From positions 1 to 64,000 of the forward strand of contig LMOK01000001.1 of the NCBI GenBank assembly GCA_001423545.1: a stretch of DNA of 64,000 bases, written 5' to 3'. Shown piece after piece: positions 51,849-59,521 of this stretch. The first letter of the stretch is position 1, and every line of letters begins with the position of its first letter. This DNA is from Orlajensenia sp001423545 (GTDB lineage: Bacteria > Actinomycetota > Actinomycetes > Actinomycetales > Microbacteriaceae). The translations under genes and the position numbers were made by a program. Below the pieces are notes generated by a model. That model worked only from the letters and a program-made list of their open reading frames with translations. It did no database searches and was not told where the DNA came from.

Positions 51849-54434
51849 TCACTCTCCTCGGATCGGAATGCGCGGGCCGCTGAGCACGACCCGCTCCGAG
51901 GCTACTTCGTCTGCGCGGGCCGGGCGCGCCTGACCACGTTCCATGACGCGCGCGACGCTCGGGTCGGGGGTGTTCGGGGCGTTCACGAAGCTGCGGAATC
52001 GGCGCAGCCTCTCGGGGTCGGCCAGGGTGGCCGCCCACTCGTCCTCGTAGCCGTCGATGTGCTTGGCCATGGCCGCCTCGAGTTCGTCGGCCAGGCCGAG
52101 CGAGTCGTTCACCACGACGTCGTAGACGTGCTCGAGCCCGCCCTCGATCTCCTCCATCCAGCGTGCTGTGCGCTGCAGGCGATCGGCTGTGCGGATGTAG
52201 TACATCATGTAGCGGTCGATGTACTTGATGAGGGTCTCGTCGTCGAGGTCGCTCACGAGCAGCTGGGCGTGAGCGGGCTGGAAGCCGCCGTTGCCGCCGA
52301 CGTACATGTTCCAGCCCTTCTCCGTCGCGATGATCCCGACGTCCTTGCCGCGAGCCTCGGCGCACTCGCGGGCGCAGCCCGACACGCCGAACTTGAACTT
52401 GTGCGGGGCGCGGAGGCCCCGGTAGCGCAGTTCGAGCTCGACGGCCATGCCGACGGCATCCTGCACTCCGTAGCGGCACCAGGTCGAACCGACGCAGCTC
52501 TTCACGTTGCGCAGGGCCTTGCCGTAGGCCTGACCCGACTCGAAGCCGGCGTCGACGAGCCTGCGCCAGATCTCGGGCAGCTGATCGAGACGGGCGCCGA
52601 ACATGTCGATGCGCTGGCCGCCGGTGATCTTTGTGTACAAGCCGTACTCGGTGGCCACGGCAGCGATGACTCCGAGCTTCTCGGGGGTGATCTCGCCGCC
52701 CGGGATGCGCGGGACGACCGAGTAGGTGCCGTCCTTCTGCATGTTGGCCATCGCACGGTCGTTGGTGTCCTGCAGGGTTCCGCGTCCGCCGTCGAGGATG
52801 TAGCCATCGTTCTGGCTCGCCAGGATGGAGCCGACGACGGGCTTGCAGACGTCGCAGCCCCGACCGGATCCGAAGCGTCCGATGATCTCGTCGAAGGAGG
52901 TCAGCCCGGTGACCCGCACGGACTCGAACAGTTCCTGGCGCGAGAGGGCGAAGTGCTCGCAGAGGGCGCGGGACACGGCGATGCCCGACTTCGACAGCTC
53001 GCTCTCGAGGATCTTCTTGACCAGCGGAACACAGGACCCGCACTGGGTACCGGCCCGCGAGCAGGCCTTGAGCTCACCGAGGTCGGTGCAGGCGTCGCCG
53101 TGCACGCCGTTGACCCAGTCGCGCACGGTTCCGGCCGCGACATTGTTGCAGGCGCACACGAGGGCCTCGGCGGGCAGCTCGTCGCCGGCCGGCGGTTCCA
53201 TCCCCGCCGCGGACAGGTACGCGGCGGGCTCGTTCGACAACTCGCTGCCGAGCAGGGGGCGCAGCGACGCGTACGGCGATGCGTCTCCGACGAAGATCCC
53301 GCCGAGCAGCGTCTTGGCGTCATCCGTCATCACGAGCTTCTGGTACAGCCCTCGGGCCGGATCGGCGTAGACGATCTCGAGGGCGTGCTCGGTGCGGGCG
53401 AGAGCGTCGCCGAAGCTCGCGACGTCGACGCCCGAGAGCTTCAGCTTCGTGGCGTCGTCGACGGTGGTGAACTCCGCGGCCCCGCCCAGCAGGCGGTCGG
53501 CGACGACCTCGGCCATGGCGTTGGCCGGTGCGACCAGGCCCGTGCAGCGGCCGTCGAAGGCGGCGACCTCGCCGATGGCCCAGACCCGCGGATGCGACGA
53601 GCGGCAGTCGGTGCCGATGGCCACGCCACCGCGGGGACCGAGTTCGAGGCCGGCTGCTGCCGCGAGCTCGTCGCGGGGGCTGATGCCGATGGCGAAGATC
53701 ATGATGTCGACGTCGGCGGACTGCCCGCTGGAGAACACCACGCGGGTGACCGCGCCGCTCTCGTCGCTCTCGATGGCGCGGGGGCGCGTACCCAGGTGCA
53801 GGGTGATGCCCTGGCCCGAGATGATGCGTCCGAGGGCGCGCCCGGCACCCTCGTCGAGCTGGGCCGACATGAGCCAGGATCCCGAGTGCACGACGGCGGC
53901 ATCAGCGCCCCGACGTGCGAGACCGCCGGCGGCCTCGAGACCGAGCAGTCCACCTCCGGCGACGAGCACTCTCGCCGGGCGGCCGAGGGTCACCGCCAGC
54001 CTGTCGACCTCGGCGACCAGCCAGTCGACGTCGTCGATCGTGCGGTAGACCTTGGCCAGCTCGGAGCCCGGGATCTCGGGGACCGGTGCGCTCGAACCCG
54101 TGGCGAAGACGAGGTCGTCCCAGCCGATGGCGCGGCCGGATGCCGTCGTCACGGTCCCGGCCTCGAGATCGATGCTCTCGGCGCGCTCGCCGAGCAGCAG
54201 CGACACGTGGTCGTCGTCCCAGACGCTCGTCGGCTCCAGTGTGAGGTCGGTCGTTCCGTCGAGCCGCTTGCTCAGCGCCACGCGGTCATAGGGGAGGTGA
54301 GACTCCTCTGCCACGACGGTGACGTGCACCGTGCGCTCACCATCACGGGAGTGCAGGGCGTCGGCCAGACGGTGCGCGGCCGGCCCACCCCCGACGATCA
54401 CCACTTCGCGCGGCACGTGTGCGTTCTCTGACAT
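51849..54434 (-). CDS. nirB: Nitrite reductase (NAD(P)H) large subunit
   Basis: The 861-residue protein has FAD and NAD Rossmann folds (VVIVGGGPAAHRLADAL; RVLVAGGGLLGLEAAGGLA), a BFD [2Fe-2S] domain (ALVCACNNVAAGTVRDWV ... TQCGSCVPLVKKIL), and the siroheme-[4Fe-4S] reductase domain. The last has ligands CVGSTWCRYG and GVSGCARECAEA. It reduces nitrite to ammonium in the cytoplasm with NirD. The start MSENAHVPREVVIVGGG has GGGGAGG upstream. First gene of nirB-cobA-NnaR-like. Confidence 0.95.
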   Translation of the reverse strand: MSENAHVPREVVIVGGGPAAHRLADALHSRDGERTVHVTVVAEESHLPYDRVALSKRLDGTTDLTLEPTSVWDDDHVSLLLGERAESIDLEAGTVTTASGRAIGWDDLVFATGSSAPVPEIPGSELAKVYRTIDDVDWLVAEVDRLAVTLGRPARVLVAGGGLLGLEAAGGLARRGADAAVVHSGSWLMSAQLDEGAGRALGRIISGQGITLHLGTRPRAIESDESGAVTRVVFSSGQSADVDIMIFAIGISPRDELAAAAGLELGPRGGVAIGTDCRSSHPRVWAIGEVAAFDGRCTGLVAPANAMAEVVADRLLGGAAEFTTVDDATKLKLSGVDVASFGDALARTEHALEIVYADPARGLYQKLVMTDDAKTLLGGIFVGDASPYASLRPLLGSELSNEPAAYLSAAGMEPPAGDELPAEALVCACNNVAAGTVRDWVNGVHGDACTDLGELKACSRAGTQCGSCVPLVKKILESELSKSGIAVSRALCEHFALSRQELFESVRVTGLTSFDEIIGRFGSGRGCDVCKPVVGSILASQNDGYILDGGRGTLQDTNDRAMANMQKDGTYSVVPRIPGGEITPEKLGVIAAVATEYGLYTKITGGQRIDMFGARLDQLPEIWRRLVDAGFESGQAYGKALRNVKSCVGSTWCRYGVQDAVGMAVELELRYRGLRAPHKFKFGVSGCARECAEARGKDVGIIATEKGWNMYVGGNGGFQPAHAQLLVSDLDDETLIKYIDRYMMYYIRTADRLQRTARWMEEIEGGLEHVYDVVVNDSLGLADELEAAMAKHIDGYEDEWAATLADPERLRRFRSFVNAPNTPDPSVARVMERGQARPARADEVASERVVLSGPRIPIRGE

Positions 54435-54459
54435 GCGGACCTCCCCAGCCTCTGCCGAG

Positions 54460-54503
54460 AGCCTAGGAAGGCGCGGTTTCCCCAGAACGACCACGATGTA
54501 ACC
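54460..54503 (-). promoter_or_regulatory. nirB promoter: shared nitrogen box plus -10
   Basis: On the minus strand the 28-bp box runs 54503 to 54476: it begins GGTTACATCG, carries GTTAC from position 2, and ends CTGGGGAAAC. After 10 bp comes TAGGCT (54465-54460). It agrees with the nirD box at 19 of 28 positions, including the ten-base right end without a mismatch. Confidence 0.75.
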
Positions 54504-54562
54504 GCGAACGAACGTTTCCCGCACCATGATGGAATCGCGGTGTGAGGTCTCTTTCACACAGG

Positions 54563-54606
54563 GGTAACACCGCGACGAGACTGGGGAAACACAGGGTGCC
54601 TACCGT
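54563..54606 (+). promoter_or_regulatory. nirD promoter: shared nitrogen box plus -10
   Basis: The box at 54563-54590 begins GGTAACACCG, carries GTAAC from position 2, and ends ACTGGGGAAAC. After 10 bp comes TACCGT (54601-54606). It is the divergent partner of the nirB box, 59 bp away. A transcription start near 54613 excludes the GTG at 54609 as the nirD start. Confidence 0.75.
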
Positions 54607-54656
54607 GGGTGGCACCAACCTTTTCGACGGCGGTGGCGCCGGTGGGGATGCGCACC

Positions 54657-55085
54657 ATGAATGCACCGACAGCTCTGGCGGAGCACGAGACGATCGTGAC
54701 GGATGCCGGCACGTCAGGGGCGAGCACGACCGTCCCCTCTCCGACCGACCCCGGGACGAACGTCTGGGAACCCGCCTGCGCCGTCGCCGACCTCGAGCCG
54801 TCGTGGGGTGAGGCGGCCCTGCTGCGGGCCCGCCAGATCGCCCTCTTCCTGTTCTCGGGCGAGGAGATCTACGCCGTCGCCCACCAGGATCCGCACACGG
54901 ACGCACCCGTCATGGCCCGCGGCATCGTCGGGTCGCGTGGCGAGAGACCCACCGTGGCGTCGCCCCTGCACAAGGAGGTCTACGACCTCGCGACAGGCGA
55001 ATGCTTCACCAACCCTGCCCTCGTCCTGCAGACCTTCCGCACGCGGGTGGTCGGCGGCATGATCGAGGTGGAGCTGCCCCTGTGA
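54657..55085 (+). CDS. nirD: Nitrite reductase (NAD(P)H) small subunit
   Basis: The 142-residue Rieske-fold partner of NirB shows WEPACAVADLEPSWGEAALLRARQIALFLFSGEEIYAVAHQDPHTDAPVMARGIVG. VASPLHKEVYDLATGECF follows. As usual for NirD, the iron-sulfur ligands of true Rieske proteins are missing. The ATG at 54657 is preferred (GGTGGGG nine bases upstream); ATG 54648 is possible. It is divergent from nirB rather than downstream of it, and its stop overlaps the chelatase start (GTGA). Confidence 0.88.
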   Translation: MNAPTALAEHETIVTDAGTSGASTTVPSPTDPGTNVWEPACAVADLEPSWGEAALLRARQIALFLFSGEEIYAVAHQDPHTDAPVMARGIVGSRGERPTVASPLHKEVYDLATGECFTNPALVLQTFRTRVVGGMIEVELPL

Positions 55086-55816
55086 GCGCGCCGGCCCTTC
55101 TCGCGGTGTCGCACGGCACGTCCTCACCCGAGGGCCAGGACGCCGTCGCGCGCCTGGTGGCCGCCGTCGGCGACGCGCTGCCCGGTTCGGCCGTGGCCGG
55201 CGGGTTCGTCGACGTGCAGCAGCCCGACGTCCCCGTATCGCTGTCGTCCCTCGCCGACGGCGTTCCGGCCGTGGTCGTTCCGCTGCTGCTCTCGGCCGGC
55301 TACCACGTGCACGTCGACCTCAGGCGGGAGATCGCCTCGGATCAGTCCCGCGAGACCGTGCTCGCCCCGGCCCTCGGCCCCGACGACAGGCTCGTGGCCG
55401 TGCTCGCGCAGCGACTGCGAGATGTCGGACTGCGGCCGAACGATCGCATCGTGCTCGCGGCGGCGGGCTCCAGCGACGCGCGCGCCGTCGCGGATTGCCG
55501 CGAGATGGGACGGCGCCTGGCCGCTGCCCTCGGCCGACCGGTCAACGTCGGCTTCCTGTCGGCCGCGACGCCGCGGCTCCCGGATGCCGTCGCCATGGTG
55601 CGCGCGGTGCATCCGCTCTCACGTGTCGTCGTCAGCACCTACCTGCTGGCGCCCGGCTACTTCGCCGATCTCGTCGGGGACGCAGGGGCCGATGTCGTGA
55701 CGGCCCCGCTGCTCATCGCAGGGGAGGCGCCGCCCACCGAGCTCGTCGACATCGTGGTCGACCGCTACGACTCCGCCTGCAGGGCGGCGCTGGCGCAGGA
55801 GGTCGTCGCGGCCTGA
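55082..55816 (+). CDS. CbiX-like sirohydrochlorin chelatase 1
   Basis: The 244-residue double-domain chelatase starts ALLAVSHGTSSPEGQDAVARLV, with the metal-binding His in SHG. VVVPLLLSAGYHVHVDL carries the second conserved His, and the repeat in the second half begins VLAAAGSSDARAVADCREMGRRLA. It should insert Fe2+ into sirohydrochlorin for NirB siroheme. It is co-translated with nirD through the GTGA overlap. Confidence 0.87.
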   Translation: MSAPALLAVSHGTSSPEGQDAVARLVAAVGDALPGSAVAGGFVDVQQPDVPVSLSSLADGVPAVVVPLLLSAGYHVHVDLRREIASDQSRETVLAPALGPDDRLVAVLAQRLRDVGLRPNDRIVLAAAGSSDARAVADCREMGRRLAAALGRPVNVGFLSAATPRLPDAVAMVRAVHPLSRVVVSTYLLAPGYFADLVGDAGADVVTAPLLIAGEAPPTELVDIVVDRYDSACRAALAQEVVAA

Positions 55817-55847
55817 GGCATCGGGACCGACTCGTAGACTCGATCCC

Positions 55848-56543
55848 ATGCGCGTCGACATCGTCACGATCTTCCCGGACTTCTTCGGGGTGCTCGACAT
55901 CTCGCTGCTGGGCAAGGCCCGCGGCACCGGACTGCTCGACCTGCGCGTGCACGACCTCCGCGACTTCACCCACGATCGGCACCGCACGGTCGACGACACC
56001 CCCTACGGCGGCGGAGCCGGCATGGTGATGAAGCCCGAACCGTGGGGCGAGGCCATCGACTCGATCCTGGAATCGACGGATGCCGCCGACCCGCTGCTCA
56101 TCGTGCCGTCGCCGGCCGGAACGCGCTTCGTGCAGACCACGGCGCGCGAGCTGGCGGAGGAGGAGCACATCATCTTCGCCTGCGGTCGCTACGAGGGCAT
56201 CGACCAGCGCGTCGTCGACCACTACTCGGAGCGCATCAGGGTCGAGCTCGTCAGCCTCGGCGACTACGTGCTGAACGGAGGCGAGGTGGCGGTCATGGCC
56301 ATGGTCGAGGCTGTCGGACGCCTCATCCCCGGCGTCGTCGGCAATCCGGAGAGCCTCGTCGAGGAGTCGCACGAGGGCGCGCTGCTCGAGTACCCGAGCT
56401 ATACGAAGCCCTCGGCCTGGCGCGGCCTCGACGTGCCTCCGGTGCTGCTGAGCGGGAACCACGGCGCGATCGAGCGATGGCGCCACGAGCAGCGCGTCGA
56501 GCGCACGCAGCGGGTGCGTCCCGATCTGCTCCCGCCGGCCTGA
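55848..56543 (+). CDS. trmD: tRNA (guanine(37)-N1)-methyltransferase
   Basis: The 231-residue SPOUT methyltransferase has MRVDIVTIFPDFFGVLDISLLGKA, DDTPYGGGAGMVMKPEP, and the trefoil-knot SAM site FACGRYEGIDQRVVDHYSERIRVELVSLGDYVLNGGEVAVM. TAGACT at 55835-55840 ends 7 bp before the ATG, so the gene has acquired its own leaderless promoter. This fits its separation from rimM by the nitrate/Moco block. Confidence 0.96.
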   Translation: MRVDIVTIFPDFFGVLDISLLGKARGTGLLDLRVHDLRDFTHDRHRTVDDTPYGGGAGMVMKPEPWGEAIDSILESTDAADPLLIVPSPAGTRFVQTTARELAEEEHIIFACGRYEGIDQRVVDHYSERIRVELVSLGDYVLNGGEVAVMAMVEAVGRLIPGVVGNPESLVEESHEGALLEYPSYTKPSAWRGLDVPPVLLSGNHGAIERWRHEQRVERTQRVRPDLLPPA

Positions 56544-56608
56544 CGCGCTGCCCGCCGACGAGGGCTTCGCACGCCGTCAGGTGCGGCATCCGGCATCATT
56601 CATCAACG

Positions 56609-56652
56609 CGAAACACACAGGTGCCGTCCGCGAAACACGTTCTGCCTAGTTT
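56609..56652 (+). promoter_or_regulatory. Promoter of chelatase 2: shared nitrogen box plus -10
   Basis: The box at 56609-56636 carries GAAAC at 56610-56614 and again at 56632-56636, a 22-bp offset. After 10 bp comes TAGTTT (56647-56652). It agrees with the nirD box at 14 of 28 positions; the two half-sites and spacing are kept and the middle differs. Confidence 0.6.
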
Positions 56653-56705
56653 CGAGAGCAGGAAGTGCGCGGCTCTCGCGCACACGGCAGTCTCGGGGTG
56701 AGTGC

Positions 56706-57461
56706 GTGGGGGAGTCCGTGGCGCGAGTCGAGGATGATTCCGCCGTGGGCACGGCCGAGACCCTCGTGCTCCTGGCCATCACCCACGGAGCCCCATCATT
56801 GGCCAACCGCGCCGGCATCATGCAGCTCGTCGATGCCGTGGCGGAGGCACTCCCTGAACACGACGTCAGCATCGCCTTCCTCGACGTGCAGCACACCGAC
56901 CTCGCCGAGGCCCTCGCCGGCTTCGTGACGGGCGAGCATGCCGTCATCCTGCCGCTCGTGCTCTCTGCGGGCTTCCACATGCGCACGGGCATCGCCAAGG
57001 GACTCGAGAGGCTCGAGCGCATCGGAGCCGAACTGGCCGACGAGCTCGGGCCGGACGACCGCCTGGTGCACGTTCTGGCCGAGCGGATCGAAGACTCGGG
57101 ACTCACCGCGGCGGACTCCGTGGTGCTCGCCGCGGCAGGCTCCAGCGACGCGCGTGCTGTGCGCGAGTGCTTCGAGACGGGACGCCGGCTCGCCGTGCGA
57201 CTCGGTCGTCCCGTCACCGTGGGCTTCATCGCGGCGGCCATGCCGCGCCTGCACGATGCCATCGACATGGTGCGCGACGTGCATCCGGGAACCCGCGTGG
57301 TCGTCGGCACCTATCTGTTGGCGCCGGGCAGCTTCTACGACGCCGCCCTCAACGCCGGCGGGGATGTCGTGGCCGCGCCGCTGCTGCTGCCCGAACGCGG
57401 TGCGCCGGCCGAGCTCGTCGACCTGGTGCTCGACCGCTACAGGGGCGCCACCCAGAGGTGA
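56706..57461 (+). CDS. CbiX-like sirohydrochlorin chelatase 2
   Basis: A 251-residue paralogue of the protein at 55082-55816. It has LVLLAITHGAPSLANRAGIMQLV and AVILPLVLSAGFHMRTGIAKGL, and a second half starting VVLAAAGSSDARAVRECFETGRRLA. The conserved His pair (THG, FHM) is retained. GTG 56706 gives the longest form; GTG 56718, four bases after GGGGGAG, is at least as likely. The shared nitrogen box upstream ties it to siroheme supply for nitrite reduction. Confidence 0.85.
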   Translation: MGESVARVEDDSAVGTAETLVLLAITHGAPSLANRAGIMQLVDAVAEALPEHDVSIAFLDVQHTDLAEALAGFVTGEHAVILPLVLSAGFHMRTGIAKGLERLERIGAELADELGPDDRLVHVLAERIEDSGLTAADSVVLAAAGSSDARAVRECFETGRRLAVRLGRPVTVGFIAAAMPRLHDAIDMVRDVHPGTRVVVGTYLLAPGSFYDAALNAGGDVVAAPLLLPERGAPAELVDLVLDRYRGATQR

Positions 57462-57530
57462 GCCCGTGGCTCGACGTCGGGCCGAGCCGCCTGCCGAGCC
57501 TGCGCCCGAACTGTCGCCGGGCGTCGTACG

Positions 57531-58298
57531 TCAGCTGCGTGCTGTGAGGACGACGGGTCCGGTCTCGGTGATCGCCACGGTGTGCTCCATGTGCGCTCCG
57601 CGCGAGCCGTCGGCGCTGCGCAGCGTCCAGCCGTCGGGATCGGTGAAGATCTTGTCCGTCGTGTGCAGGAACCACGGCTCGATCGCGATGACGAGGCCGG
57701 GCTTCAGGGGAAGGCCGCGGCCGGCACGCCCGTTGTTGGGGATGTGGGGGTCGCCGTGCATGGTGCGTCCGACGCCGTGGCCGCCGAAGTCGGTGTTGAT
57801 CGAGAGGCCGTCAGCCAGAGCGACAGCCGCGATGGCGGCCGAGATGTCGCCGAGGCGTCCGCCGGGCTGGGCGGCCGCGATGCCGGCATCCAGGGCCCGG
57901 GTCGTCGTGTCGATGAGCCGCAGGTCCTCGTCGCGCGGGGTGCCGACCACCACGGAGATAGCCGAGTCGGTGACCCAGCCGTCGACGGATGCCGCGAAGT
58001 CGAGGCTCAGCAGGTCGCCGTCGCGCAGCACATAGTCGCGGGGGAGCCCGTGCAGTACGGCGTCGTTCACCGAGGTGCAGAGCACCTTTCCGAACGGGCT
58101 GGCACCGAACGACGGGTGGTAGTCGATGTAGCACGACTCGGCCCCGGCCGTGCGGATCATGTCGTGGGCCAGTTTGTCGAGGGCGAGCAGGTTCACTCCC
58201 ACCTTCGCGGCGGCGGCGGTCGCCTGCAGCACACTCGCGACGAAGGCTCCTGCGGGGCGCATCTCGTCGATCTCGGTCGGGGTCCTCAGCTCGATCAT
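57531..58298 (-). CDS. map: Methionine aminopeptidase, type I
   Basis: The 255-residue pita-bread metalloenzyme removes the initiator Met. Metal-ligand regions visible are LLSLDFAASVDGWVTDSAIS, FGGHGVGRTMHGDPHIPN, VIAIEPWF and HMEHTVAITE. There is no N-terminal zinc-finger or proline-rich extension. It is convergent with chelatase 2; the 69 bp between them holds no gene. Confidence 0.95.
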   Translation of the reverse strand: MIELRTPTEIDEMRPAGAFVASVLQATAAAAKVGVNLLALDKLAHDMIRTAGAESCYIDYHPSFGASPFGKVLCTSVNDAVLHGLPRDYVLRDGDLLSLDFAASVDGWVTDSAISVVVGTPRDEDLRLIDTTTRALDAGIAAAQPGGRLGDISAAIAAVALADGLSINTDFGGHGVGRTMHGDPHIPNNGRAGRGLPLKPGLVIAIEPWFLHTTDKIFTDPDGWTLRSADGSRGAHMEHTVAITETGPVVLTARS

Positions 58299-58369
58299 GG
58301 GTCCATTCTTCCCTGTCGGTCAGCCTGAAGCGAACGGCCCTCCTCTTCCCAGCCTCGGAACCGTAGGCT

Positions 58370-58894
58370 GTGGTCGTGATCCTGCGTCGCGCCTTCTTCT
58401 ACGCCCTGTTCCCGGCCGCCTTCGTGCTGCCGGTCTGGATGCTCATCGGCTGGGGCATCTACGGCCATGGCGGCTGGGGCTTCCTCGGCCTCGTGATCGC
58501 CTGTCCGATCGTGTTCATCGCCCTCGTGGTGATCGCGGCCCTGCTCTCAGCGCGCCCTGCCGTGCGTCGCGACAAGGCGCTCTCCTGGCGCGACGTCGGC
58601 GTGCTCACGGTTCTCTGGGCCTGCATCATCGGCTTCGGGTTCTTCGGCGACACGACCTCGCTGTTCGCCGTGCTGGGTGCCATCGCCGCGCTCAGCGCCT
58701 TCTGGATCGCCCTGTGGGAGCTGTTCACCGATGGCGCCCGCGTGATGCGCGAGACCATGGAGACCTTCGAGGCCCAGGCGGCCCATCCCTCACCGGTCGA
58801 GGGCGGTTTCTATACGGCCACGCGATCCGCGCCGGCCGGCGGTGACGACGACGTGATCATCATCCACGAGTCGCGGGAGCGCACCGACGACTAG
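58370..58894 (+). CDS. Small membrane protein of unknown function
   Basis: The 174-residue protein has four hydrophobic segments (AFFYALFPAAFVLPVWMLIGWGI; GFLGLVIACPIVFIALVVIAALL; VLTVLWACIIGFGFFG; LFAVLGAIAALSAFWIALWELF). A charged C-terminal cytoplasmic tail ends DDVIIIHESRERTDD. I do not recognise the family. GTG 58370 and GTG 58376 are both possible starts. Confidence 0.65.
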   Translation: MVVILRRAFFYALFPAAFVLPVWMLIGWGIYGHGGWGFLGLVIACPIVFIALVVIAALLSARPAVRRDKALSWRDVGVLTVLWACIIGFGFFGDTTSLFAVLGAIAALSAFWIALWELFTDGARVMRETMETFEAQAAHPSPVEGGFYTATRSAPAGGDDDVIIIHESRERTDD

Positions 58895-58944
58895 GGCGCG
58901 ACCGAGAGCGACTCCGGAGAGCGCCTGCACGCGAACTGCGCGTT

Positions 58945-58974
58945 TTGGCCTGATCGGGGCATCCGTGGCAGAAT
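58945..58974 (+). promoter_or_regulatory. rplS promoter
   Basis: TTGGCC (58945-58950) and CAGAAT (58969-58974) are 18 bp apart, leaving a 5' leader of about 125 nt before rplS. The 212-bp intergenic region otherwise shows no gene or strong terminator. The long leader could carry L19-related control, but I see no known motif. Confidence 0.45.
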
Positions 58975-59106
58975 AGGAGATCGTGCCGCATCACAGGCTC
59001 TGCCTCCGGGGAGTCAGCGCTGCAATCGCAGCCATCGCGGCACACATCTCATCTTCAATCAACTAGTCCGTGTTCGACCGGTGGCGGGCACAGAGAGCGA
59101 ATCAGC

Positions 59107-59457
59107 ATGCATATCCTCGACGCCGTCGATGCGGCCAACCTCCGCACCGACATCCCCGCGTTCCGCGCCGGCGACACCGTGAAGGTGCACGTCAACATCA
59201 TCGAGGGCAGCCGCTCGCGTGTCCAGGTGTTCCAGGGTGTCGTCATCCGCCTCTCCGGCGAGGGCATCCGCGAGACCTTCACGGTCCGCAAGGTCAGCTT
59301 CCAGGTCGGCGTCGAGCGCATCTTCCCGCTGCACTCGCCGGTCATCGACCACATCGAGGTCGTCACCCGCGGTGACGTGCGTCGCGCGAAGCTCTACTAC
59401 CTGCGCGACCTGCGTGGCAAGAAGGCCAAGATCAAGGAGAAGCGCGACAACCACTAG
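59107..59457 (+). CDS. rplS: 50S ribosomal protein L19
   Basis: The 116-residue protein has the L19 core FRAGDTVKVHVNIIEGSRSRVQVFQGVVIRLSGEGIRETFTVRK and RRAKLYYLRDLRGKKAKIKEK. It is separated from trmD by chelatase 2, map and a membrane-protein gene, although the two are commonly adjacent. Confidence 0.97.
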   Translation: MHILDAVDAANLRTDIPAFRAGDTVKVHVNIIEGSRSRVQVFQGVVIRLSGEGIRETFTVRKVSFQVGVERIFPLHSPVIDHIEVVTRGDVRRAKLYYLRDLRGKKAKIKEKRDNH

Positions 59458-59474
59458 TCGCCGCTTGAACTTCC

Positions 59475-59513
59475 CTGAGCTCCCCGCCCCGTACAATCGG
59501 GTGGGGAGCTCAG
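59475..59513 (+). promoter_or_regulatory. Long hairpin enclosing the lepB -10 box
   Basis: An 11-bp perfect stem CTGAGCTCCCC / GGGGAGCTCAG extends inward by four more pairs (one G-T). The loop contains TACAAT (59492-59497), a near-consensus -10, with TTGAAC at 59465-59470 as a poorly spaced -35. It lies directly between rplS and lepB and can be read as an rplS terminator, a lepB promoter, or both. Confidence 0.55.
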
Positions 59514-59521
59514 ACAGTTAA

